Shown: in pieces, positions 52,017 through 60,790 of the stretch
How the letters are laid out: each line of letters opens with the position of its first letter
How positions within the stretch are numbered: the first letter of the stretch is position 1
Assembly (NCBI GenBank): GCA_963704405.1
Contig: OY969903.1
Span: forward strand, 62,001 to 126,000
Direction: 5' to 3'
Length of the DNA stretch: 64,000 bases
DNA from: MFD01213-c1 sp963704405
GTDB taxonomy: Bacteria > Planctomycetota > Phycisphaerae > Tepidisphaerales > Tepidisphaeraceae
Made by a program: the position numbers and the translations under genes
The notes under the pieces: model-generated
Told to the model about the DNA's origin: nothing
The model's input: the letters and a program-made list of their open reading frames with translations, nothing else
The model's database searches: none

Positions 52017-53213
52017 ATGGCGCTCGACGCAATTATTTTCGATGTAGACGGCACGCTCGTCGACAGCAATGAACTGCATGTTGAAGCATTCGTGCGCACG
52101 TTCGCAAACTACGGCTACAAGGTGTTTCCCGACCGCATCGCCATCGAAATCGGCAAAGGCGGCGACAATCTTGTGCCATCCATCCTCGGCCCCGCCGCGG
52201 ATAAAAAAGATGGGGATTCGATTCGCGAGCAGGAGCCCAAAGAGTTCGCGCGCCTTGCCCAGCAGCGAAAGATCGCGGTTTTTCCCAAGGTTCGCGAGTT
52301 GCTGGGCGAAGTCCGCCGCCGGGGATTGAAGGTGGTCATCGCGACCTCCAGCGGAAAGAAGCAGTTGGATATTCTGACTCAGTGGTCCGGGCTGGACGTC
52401 GCCGCCGAGGCGGATGTCCTGGTAACTGCCGATGACGCCCCAAGCAGCAAACCAGCGCCGGATTTAATTGTTACGGCGGTGAAGAAATCCGGCCTGTCAC
52501 CTGCACAGTGCGTCATGATCGGTGACACACAATGGGATGCTCATTCAGCAAAACACGCCGGCGTCGTCTGTCTGGGATTGCGCTGCGGCGGGAACTCCGT
52601 TGAAACACTCATGCAGGCCGGGGCGCGCAGAGTTTATTCAGATCTCGCCGACGTACTGACGCATTTTGACGAAGCCTTGTCCATTGCATCCCCCGGCGCC
52701 GCCCACCTCACACAATCGCGCCTGGAAGAGTTGATGCGACAAGCCCTGCAGGCCGCAAAAGATGGCATGGCAAATGGCGAAGCGCCGATCGGCGCATGCC
52801 TGGCGCGAGGAGATGGTTCGATCATCGCCACCGGATACAACCGATTGAACAAAACGCAGAACAAAACAGCTCACGCCGAGACGGTTACCTTTGCGAACGC
52901 GGCGGGTAAAGTTCCAACAGATGCCCGCGATTTGATTCTGATTTCGACGCTCGAGCCTTGCGTGATGTGTACTGGCGCGGCGATGGTCGCCGCCGTTGAT
53001 ACAATCATCTATGGGCTTCGTGCGCCGGCGGATGCGGGAACCGGTCGCGTGTCGCCGCCGATTAGTCCCCAAAGCCAGATGCCCCGGATTGTTGGAGATA
53101 TTTTGGCAAAAGAGAGCCTCGAACTCTTCAAGCATTGGTATGCCAAAAATCGGGAAACAGAGCAGGCGGCGTATGTGGAGCAGTTATTAAAGCTCCATCA
53201 TGTTCCGGCATAA
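52017..53213 (+). CDS. HAD phosphatase fused to a nucleoside deaminase domain
   Basis: 398 residues. Residues 1-215 are a HAD hydrolase of the phosphoglycolate-phosphatase type: nucleophile in FDVDGTLVDS (D9, D11), Thr/Ser motif IATSSGKK, Lys in SSKPAPD and Asp in IGDTQWDAH. Residues about 235-398 are a zinc-dependent deaminase: HAE with the catalytic Glu, and the PCVMC Cys pair, like guanine or tRNA-adenosine-type deaminases. The junction is continuous in one frame without sign of an indel. The pair could act in succession on nucleotides (dephosphorylation then deamination) or in nucleotide sanitation. Confidence 0.87.
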   Translation: MALDAIIFDVDGTLVDSNELHVEAFVRTFANYGYKVFPDRIAIEIGKGGDNLVPSILGPAADKKDGDSIREQEPKEFARLAQQRKIAVFPKVRELLGEVRRRGLKVVIATSSGKKQLDILTQWSGLDVAAEADVLVTADDAPSSKPAPDLIVTAVKKSGLSPAQCVMIGDTQWDAHSAKHAGVVCLGLRCGGNSVETLMQAGARRVYSDLADVLTHFDEALSIASPGAAHLTQSRLEELMRQALQAAKDGMANGEAPIGACLARGDGSIIATGYNRLNKTQNKTAHAETVTFANAAGKVPTDARDLILISTLEPCVMCTGAAMVAAVDTIIYGLRAPADAGTGRVSPPISPQSQMPRIVGDILAKESLELFKHWYAKNRETEQAAYVEQLLKLHHVPA

Positions 53214-53276
53214 GGGTATTCCCGAGCAGCCATTTTTCGCGCTCCGGTCCCTGTTTGCGTCTGCTAATTGAAAGGC

Positions 53277-54842
53277 ATGAAACCCCCCGATGGTCAAACG
53301 CAACCGGTCTGGTATGACGTCGCCTCTGTGCCGGCCTATCCGAAACCGCCAGGCGGAACGCATCGGGCGGATGTCGTAGTTGTGGGGGCGGGAATCTCGG
53401 GCTTGACGACGGCCTATCTTCTGGCGAAGGCTGGAAAATCTGTCGTGGTTCTGGATGAAGGACCGATCGCATCAGGCCAATCCGGCCGCACCAGCGCACA
53501 CCTTGCCAGTGAAGTGGATGACCGCTATTTCGAAATCGAACGCCACCACGGCGAAGACGGCGCAAAAATGGCGTATGACAGCCACTCTTCCGCCATCGAT
53601 TTGATCGAGCGCATCGCCCGGGATGAGCAGATCGATTGCGATTTCAAGCGCCTGAACGCCTACCTGTTTCCGCTGCCCAGTGATCCAAAAGATATCCTTG
53701 GCAAAGAATGGGCGGCGGCCAAGCGGGCGGGATTTCGCGACGCCGAACTGCTCGACCAGCATTCGCTGCGCGGATGGGGACCATCGCCGTGCATCCGCTT
53801 TGGAGATCAAGCCCGCTTTCATCCGCTGAAGTATTTGGTCGGCCTTGCCAAAGCCATCGACAAACTGGGCGTAAAAATCTATGTCGGCTGCCGCGTGAAA
53901 GATGTGAGCGGCGCCGATCCAAAGCAACATACACCGGCAACCGCCACCATCGACGACGGCTCATCCAAATTCCAGGCAGACGCGATCGTCGTCGCAACCA
54001 ATACACCGGCGCCGATCAACGATTGGTTCGGCATCTACACCAAGCAGGCATCCTATCGCACATACATGGTCGGCCTGAAAGTACCCCGCGGAAGCATCGA
54101 CGACGTTCTCTATTGGGACACCGGCGATCCGTATCATTACGTCCGCCTGGAAGCGACCCATCGCCCTGATGAAGGCGATTCCGGCAATAGCAGCGACATC
54201 CTGCTCGTCGGCGGTGAAGACCATAAGACCGGCCAATTCCCCGCCAGTGAAGATCCGTTTAAAAAACTGGAACTCTGGACCCGCGAGAAGTTTTCGATGG
54301 CCGGTGAAGTCGTCACGCGCTGGTCCGGCCAGGTGCAGGAACCGGCGGACTATGTGGCGTTCATCGGTAAAGCGCCAACCAAAGGCGAAAACGTTTATGT
54401 CATCACCGGCGACAGCGGTATGGGCCTGACGCACGGAACGCTGGGGGCCATTCTGATTTCAGACCTGATCCAGGGCCGCAGCAATCCCTGGGTGAAATTG
54501 TACGACCCAGGCCGCAAGACCTTTGATTCGGATTTCATCAAGGAAAACCTGAATGTGGCGGCTCGATACACCGAGCTGCTCACGCCAGGCGAGGTAAAGT
54601 CGCCGCAGGAAATCCAGCCCGGCGAAGGGGCGGTCATTCGGGAAGGCCTCAAGAAACTGGCCGTATACAAGGATCCTTCGGGCCACGTCACCCAATGCTC
54701 GGCCATCTGTACCCACCTGCAATGCGTCGTACATTGGAACCCCGTCGAAAAATCGTGGGATTGCCCCTGCCACGGCAGCCGATTTGATCCCCAGGGCAAG
54801 GTGCTGATGGGGCCGGCAATCGATGATTTGCATCCTATGTGA
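53277..54842 (+). CDS. FAD-dependent oxidoreductase with C-terminal Rieske [2Fe-2S] domain
   Basis: 521 residues from ATG 53277 (GAAAGG upstream); a TTG at 53268 is possible. Residues about 30-400 are a D-amino-acid-oxidase-fold flavoprotein: DVVVVGAGISGLTTAYLLAKAG binds FAD, VVATNTPAP and ITGDSGMGLTHGTLGAILI close the site. The last 90 residues are a Rieske domain with the cluster ligands C-x-H in CTHLQC and C-x-x-H in CPCHGS. No signal peptide, so cytoplasmic. Such fusions occur in many bacteria and are thought to pass electrons from the flavin substrate to the iron-sulfur centre; the substrate is not known. Confidence 0.9.
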   Translation: MKPPDGQTQPVWYDVASVPAYPKPPGGTHRADVVVVGAGISGLTTAYLLAKAGKSVVVLDEGPIASGQSGRTSAHLASEVDDRYFEIERHHGEDGAKMAYDSHSSAIDLIERIARDEQIDCDFKRLNAYLFPLPSDPKDILGKEWAAAKRAGFRDAELLDQHSLRGWGPSPCIRFGDQARFHPLKYLVGLAKAIDKLGVKIYVGCRVKDVSGADPKQHTPATATIDDGSSKFQADAIVVATNTPAPINDWFGIYTKQASYRTYMVGLKVPRGSIDDVLYWDTGDPYHYVRLEATHRPDEGDSGNSSDILLVGGEDHKTGQFPASEDPFKKLELWTREKFSMAGEVVTRWSGQVQEPADYVAFIGKAPTKGENVYVITGDSGMGLTHGTLGAILISDLIQGRSNPWVKLYDPGRKTFDSDFIKENLNVAARYTELLTPGEVKSPQEIQPGEGAVIREGLKKLAVYKDPSGHVTQCSAICTHLQCVVHWNPVEKSWDCPCHGSRFDPQGKVLMGPAIDDLHPM

Positions 54843-54928
54843 GCGATATGCGATTGAAGCGGGCCGGTCTTGCCTCGCAGGCTGTGCCTCCTTACGATTC
54901 CCCTCTTTCCTAGAAGGGAACGACTTCA

Positions 54929-56561
54929 ATGGCACTCAAGATTTTGGTGGCAGATAAACTGGCAGGCGAGGGACTCGAATTCCTCAAAACTTCCGGCATC
55001 AGCTTCGACGAAAAAATCGGTTTAAAAGAAGACGAACTGGCCGCGATCGTGGGAGGCTACGACGCCCTCATCGTCCGCTCCGGCGCGAAGGTGACAGCGA
55101 AGGTCCTGGAAAAACCAGGACAGCTCAAGGCGATCGCTAGGGCCGGTGTAGGTGTCGACAACATCGACCTGGAGGCGGCAACCGCCAAGGGCATCCTCGT
55201 TCTCAACACCGCCGAGGCTTCCACACTTTCTACCGCGGAACATGCCCTGGCGCTCATGATGAGTCTTGCCCGGCGCATTCCGCAGGCACATGCGAGCCTG
55301 AAATCAGGCCAGCTCGAATGGAAGAAACGCAATCAATACCAGGGCACGCAGTTGGCCGGCAAGACGCTCGGCGTCGTCGGACTTGGCCGCATCGGACGAA
55401 CGGTTGCGACGCGAGCGCTGGCGATGGATATGAACGTGGTCGGCTATGACCCGTTCTTCAGCGCCCACCGCGCTCGATGGCCGCGTGAAGCTCTACCGCG
55501 ACTTTGACGAATTCCTCAAGCAGATCGATGTCATCACCTTCCACGTGCCCGGCGGCGATGCGACCAAGCACCTGCTCAGCCGCGAGCGGTTGTTTAACAA
55601 GTGCCGCCCGAATCTTCTGGTGGTGAACGATTCTCGCGGCGAAGTGGTGGATGAATTCGCACTGGCCGACGCGATCAAGGAAAAGAAAATCGCCGGCGCC
55701 GCGATTGATGTTTACGCGACTGAACCCCCGGCAAAAGATCACCCGCTGTTCAACCTGGAAAATGTCGTGCTGACGCCGCATCTGGGCGCAAGCACGGATA
55801 AGGCGCAGACCGCCGTGTCCGTGGACGCCGCAAAGGCAATTGTCGCGTATCTATATCGTGGCGAAATCCGCGGCGCGGTAAACGCCGGCGGCATTCGCCT
55901 GGACCTGCCGCCGGATGAAGCTCCGTTTGCGGAGTTGGCCCGCCGCATGGGCATTTTGCTGGCCGGGCTGTCCGATGCCGGCATCAAGACCATCACACTG
56001 CGTGCAAGCGGCACTCGCGCCCCGCGGCTGATGAATACGCTATTGCGATTAGCATCAGTCGAATTGCTCAAGCCACATCTCGGTGAAGGAAGTGTGAATG
56101 TGATCAACGTCGATCACCTCGCCCGCGGCCGCGGAATTGAAATGGTGCAGGTGCATGAGCCGGCCCCCCCTTCCGGATTGATCGGCGACATCGTCAGCAT
56201 TCGCGTTGACGGCCCCACCGGCGATTCGCATCGCATCATGGGAACTGTCTATGCAGACAGCTTGCCCCGCGTGCTGCGCGTGGATGATTTTGCCATGGAC
56301 ATGGTGCCCGAAGGGCAGATGGTCCTCATCATCAACCAAGACCAGCCAGGGGTGATCGGCACCGTAGGCACCAGTTTCGGCGATGAGAAAGTGAACATCG
56401 CCGATATGGTCATCAGCCGATCGATCAGCAAGGACGGCAAGGCGACCGCCTTGATGGTCATCAAAACCGACAGCGAACCGACGATGGCATTACTGAACAA
56501 GCTTCGATCCAAGCCAGGAATTATCCGGGTGAAGAGCCTGTCGCTCCCCCCGCGGGCGTAA
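54929..56561 (+). CDS. serA: D-3-phosphoglycerate dehydrogenase SerA (frameshifted)
   Basis: First enzyme of serine synthesis: oxidises 3-phosphoglycerate with NAD+. About 543 residues: substrate and NAD domains (ARAGVGVDNIDLEAA, GVVGLGRIGR, NDSRGEVVDEFAL, LTPHLGAST with the catalytic His), an intervening domain, and a C-terminal ACT domain (INQDQPGVIGTVGTSFG) for serine feedback. The frame breaks at 55464-55466: removing one C from ccc joins GYDPFFSA to TALDGRVKLYRDFDEF. ATG 54929 follows AAGGGAACGAC. Because serA is needed for growth without serine, the break is probably a sequencing error. A strong terminator follows at 56594. Confidence 0.93.
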
Positions 56562-56593
56562 AGGATCAGAATTTTCCCATGCGGGAATTTTGG

Positions 56594-56628
56594 GAGAGGC
56601 GATTGGTGAAATCGCCTCTCTCTTTTTG
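56594..56628 (+). terminator. Rho-independent terminator of serA
   Basis: A perfect 11-bp stem gagaggcgatt / aatcgcctctc with loop ggtga is followed by tctttttgtt. It begins 32 bases after the serA stop at 56561, and a new gene starts 50 bases further on. Confidence 0.88.
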
Positions 56629-56678
56629 TTGGACATTCACACCGCCAACAAAGCATTCATGACGCTACAATTTCGCCC

Positions 56679-58142
56679 ATGGCTGATTCTGTGAAGGACC
56701 AACCGATCGATCCGCATACGAGGGAATTTCTGGATCAGGCTGCCAGCCAGTCTCCTTTCGATTTTCATACGCAGAGCACCAAGGCCGCCGGCGATGAGAA
56801 GCTCCGGCTCGCGATCGGCACTGCCGTAGCCCGCCAATATGATGGCCGGCGGCTTCGCCTGCTCGAATTGCCCGACTCCGATAAGCTCCGGACTCTCGCC
56901 GGTGAGATTAAACAACACACCCTCGACCATCTCGACTACTACATCGAGCAGGCCCAGGCGAATGTCGAAGCCAACGGCGGCCATGTCCACTTCGCCACCA
57001 ACGCCGCCGAAGCGCGCGGCATTATCATCAATATCGCCAAAACCAGTGGCTGCAAAACCATCGTTAAAAGCAAATCGATGGCGAGTGAGGAGATTCAGCT
57101 TGCCGCCGCGCTGGAGCAGGCGGGCATGGACGTTGTCGAGACTGATCTCGGTGAATTCATCCTGCAGATCAGCAACGACAAACCCAGCCACATCGTCGGG
57201 CCGGTTATTCATAAAGACCGCCAATCCATCGGCAAGCTGTTCAGCGAATATTTTGGCGTGCCGTATAACGATGACCCCGCTATTTTGACTAAGCAGGCGA
57301 GAGTTTATCTCCGCGATAAATTCCGCTGCGCCGATCTGGGTTTGACCGGCGGCAATTTCCTGGTCGCCGAGACAGGACAGGTTTGCGTTGTCGAAAATGA
57401 AGGCAACGTCCGTCAGAGCATTACTACGCCAAGGGTGCTGGTCAGCCTGGTCGGCATTGAAAAGGTCATCCCGCGGCTTGAAGATCTTTCGGCCCTGCTC
57501 AAGCTTCTCGCCCGCAGCGCCACCGGTCAGCACCTGACCGTATACACCAATCTTTTCGGTGGGCCGCGCAAGCCAGGCGAAACCGACGGCCCGGAAGAAT
57601 TTCACCTGGTGCTTCTCGACAACGGCCGAACTGAAATTCTCGCCAGTGAATATCGCGAAACCCTCCGGTGCATCCGCTGCGGCGCGTGCCTGAATGCCTG
57701 CCCCGTCTATCGAAACATCGGCGGGCACGCGTATGGACACGTTTATTCCGGCCCCATCGGCGCGCTCATTACGCCGCTCTTTCAGGGCCTGGGCAATTTC
57801 AAAGATTTGCCGCAAGCCAGCACCCTTTGCGGCGCCTGCTATGAAGTCTGCCCTGTGAAGATCAATATCCCACAGCATCTGATCAATATGCGGCGTGATA
57901 TTGTGAACCAACAGCTCACAGGAAAATTCGAACGCCGGCTTTTCCGCCTGTACGCATGGATGATGCGTTCTCCTTTCCGCTATCGCTGGTTCACGCGGCT
58001 GCAAAGATGGATCCTTCGCCGCCGCGCAGATGAATCAGGCTGGATCACCCGGCTGCCAAAGCTTGTCTCCGGTTGGACCCAAATCCGGGACCTTCCCTCC
58101 CCCGCCCGCAAAACATTCCATGAATTATGGAAAGACCATTGA
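56679..58142 (+). CDS. lutB: LutB/LldF-like iron-sulfur protein (L-lactate oxidation type)
   Basis: 487 residues from ATG 56679. Residues about 60-290 are an LUD domain (TSGCKTIVKSKSMASEEIQL, GLTGGNFLVAETGQVCVVENEGN). Two [4Fe-4S] motifs follow: RCIRCGACLNACPVYR near residue 330 and CGACYEVCPVKINIP near 385. This is the LutB layout, the central subunit of the LutABC L-lactate dehydrogenase. lutA and lutC are not visible on either side, so they would be encoded elsewhere, or this protein acts with other partners. Confidence 0.88.
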   Translation: MADSVKDQPIDPHTREFLDQAASQSPFDFHTQSTKAAGDEKLRLAIGTAVARQYDGRRLRLLELPDSDKLRTLAGEIKQHTLDHLDYYIEQAQANVEANGGHVHFATNAAEARGIIINIAKTSGCKTIVKSKSMASEEIQLAAALEQAGMDVVETDLGEFILQISNDKPSHIVGPVIHKDRQSIGKLFSEYFGVPYNDDPAILTKQARVYLRDKFRCADLGLTGGNFLVAETGQVCVVENEGNVRQSITTPRVLVSLVGIEKVIPRLEDLSALLKLLARSATGQHLTVYTNLFGGPRKPGETDGPEEFHLVLLDNGRTEILASEYRETLRCIRCGACLNACPVYRNIGGHAYGHVYSGPIGALITPLFQGLGNFKDLPQASTLCGACYEVCPVKINIPQHLINMRRDIVNQQLTGKFERRLFRLYAWMMRSPFRYRWFTRLQRWILRRRADESGWITRLPKLVSGWTQIRDLPSPARKTFHELWKDH

Positions 58143-58303
58143 TCGCTTGCCATCGGCGCCAATGAATGGCGTGCAAACCAAATCCTGGACCGCATTTCAG
58201 TTTTGACCGTTTTGCATTCAGCGCAATGCCAACTTCGTTGTACTAATGATTGCCGGTTGCGGAGAACACGCTGACGGTCCTGTCTCATCGCCTGGAGCAC
58301 TGA

Positions 58304-60711
58304 ATGCGGAATATCGGTCTTGCACTTATCCTGCTGATCTTGTCGACCGGGCCAGCGATGGCGGCCGATTTCCCCTCTGCGCGGGTACGAACCATCATTC
58401 CCTTCGACATCGACTGGCGATTCCTTCGCAGCGCGCTGGCCGGCCCGGAGCGGCCCAGCTTTGACGACAGCTCCTGGAAATCCGTCACCGTTCCACATGA
58501 CTGGAGCATCGAAGGCCCCTTCGATCAGGCCAACAGGGCCCGCGGCGCAGGCGCGTGGCTCCCATCCGGTGTGGCGTGGTATCGGAAACACTTCGCGCTA
58601 TCGCCTCAGGACCAGGGCCGCCGGGTGTTCATCGAATTTGATGGTGTCATGTCCCATAGCGGTGTCTGGATCAATGGCGTTCATCTGGGCAGCCGCCCAT
58701 ACGGCTACGTCAGCTTTCGCTACGAAATTACCGGCCAGGTGATGTTCACCGGCGAGCCCACTAATGTGATCGTCGTCTGCGCCGACACCAGCGCCCAGCC
58801 GGCATCTCGATGGTATGCGGGGGCAGGAATATATCGCCACGTTCGGCTTGTCATCACTGATCCTGTCCACATCGATCAATATGGCGTCTTCGTCACAACG
58901 CCCGCGGTTTCTGCCGAGCAGGCGACCGTTCAAGTGCAAAGCACGATCCTTAACCAATCCACCGCCGATCGCCAGGTCACGTTACAGACCAGCGTCATCG
59001 CGCCCGATGGCCGCTCGGTGCAGAGCGGCGAACTGACTCAAACCGTTCCCGCCGGAAAACCATCGGCGTTCACCATCAAGCTGTCGGTCAACAATCCGCA
59101 GCTTTGGGATCTTGACCATCCGAACCTTTATCATCTTGCCGGCGTCCTCCGGGTCGGCGGCGCGGTCATCGATGATGATCTGGTCACCTTCGGCATTCGC
59201 GATGCCCGCTTCTCTTCCGAAACGGGCTTTTCGCTCAATGGCAAAAATTTCAAGATCAAAGGCGTCTGCCTGCATGGCGAGGCCGGTGGGCTTGGGACCG
59301 CGGTTCCCATCGCTGCCTGGGAGCGCCGGCTGCGCAGTTGAAGCTGATTGGTTGCAACGCCATCCGCACAGCTCATAACCCGCCGGCGCCGGAGTTCCTT
59401 GATCTCTGCGATCGCATGGGTTTTCTGGTGATGGACGAGATGTTTGATTGCTGGACCGTTGCCAAAAATCCATTCGATTATCACCTTGATTTCAATGATT
59501 GGTTCCAGACCGACGCCGCCGACACGGTCCGCCGCGACCGCAATCATCCCAGCATCATCCTGTACAGCGCCGGCAACGAAATTCACGACACGCCCAAGCC
59601 CAATATTGCGCGGCCGATCCTCGTCGCGCTGATGGAAGTTTTTCATCACAACGACCCCAGCCGGCCCGTCACCCAGGCGATTTTTCGGCCGAATGTCAGC
59701 CACGATTACAACAATGGCTTCGCGGACCTGCTGGATGTCGTCGGGCAGAACTATCGCGAAAACGAAATTATCGCCGCCCATGTGCAGAAGCCGACCCGCA
59801 AGATCATCGGCACGGAAAACACCAAGGATGTCAAAGCATGGTCATATGTCCGCGATAACGCATTCCATTCCGGCCAATTTCTCTGGACCGGCGATGATTA
59901 TCTCGGCGAAGCCCGGCGCTGGCCGAACATTGGCGCTGGTGCGGGGTTGCTCGACTTAACCGGTTCTCCCAAGCCTGCCGCTTACCAGCGCCAAAGCTGG
60001 TGGTCGGATAAACCGATGGTCTACATCGCCCGCGAGGAAGTCCTGCCGCGCGGCGCCGCTTCGCAGACCGCATTACCCGGCGATGACCCGCTGAACGGAC
60101 CGCAGCCAGGCAGGCCGCGCAAAATCCAACTGGCGAACTGGACGCCCAAAAACACCGAGCCGCACGATGAGAATGTCGTCGTCTACAGCAACTGCGATCA
60201 GGTAGAGCTTTTTCTGAACGGCAAATCGCTGGGATCATTAAACCGGTCGGCTGACAAGGATGACTTCCAATGGACGGTGCCTTATGAAGCGGGGTCACTG
60301 AAAGCAGTTGCCAAAATTAAAGGCGGGATTGCCGTCACGCAGGAGCTTAGAACAGCGGGCAAGGCTTCGAAAATTATCCTGTCTTGTGAGCGAGAGAATC
60401 TTTCGCCAAGTTGGGAAGATGTTGGCTATGTCACGGCGACGATTGTCGATCAGCATGGCGTCACACAGCCGCTGGCGAAGGATCTCGTCACATTTAATCT
60501 AAGCGGTCCCGGAAACATCGTGGCGGTGGAAAATGGCGACCTGATGAGCCACGAGTCATTCAAGGCCGACGTCCGCCACGCCTATAATGGCCGCTGCGTT
60601 GCGATTGTGCGGGCGGCGGCGGCTGCCGGGCAGATCCAACTCACCGCTACGGCGCAAGGACTGGAAGATGGAGCGGTATCCCTACGGATATCGCCGCAAC
60701 AAATACCCTGA
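58304..60711 (+). CDS. Secreted glycoside hydrolase family 2 beta-galactosidase (frameshifted)
   Basis: About 800 residues with a signal peptide (MRNIGLALILLILSTGPAMA). The GH2 order is seen: jelly-roll sugar-binding domain (VTVPHDWSIEGPFDQ, GVAWYRKHF, DGVMSHSGVWINGVHLG), an immunoglobulin-like domain, and the TIM barrel with GCNAIRTAHNPPAPEFLDLCDRMG, acid/base Glu in SAGNEIHD and probable nucleophile Glu in IIGTEN, then DUF4982-like C-terminal sandwiches. The frame breaks at about 59333-59336; adding one C gives RRLRQLKLIGCNAIRT. GGAG precedes ATG 58304. It probably removes galactose side chains from plant polysaccharide outside the cytoplasm. Confidence 0.92.
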
Positions 60712-60790
60712 CCAGGGAGTATGAATCCTGTCAGCGCCCCAAAACTTTGGCACAGGCAATTGAGCCCGTCTACGCAAAAGAGAACCCGCA

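Noticed and set aside
56637..58004. A 455-codon open frame on the minus strand
   Set aside because: Antisense to the LutB-like gene, which has full iron-sulfur motifs; the mirror translation has no recognisable fold.
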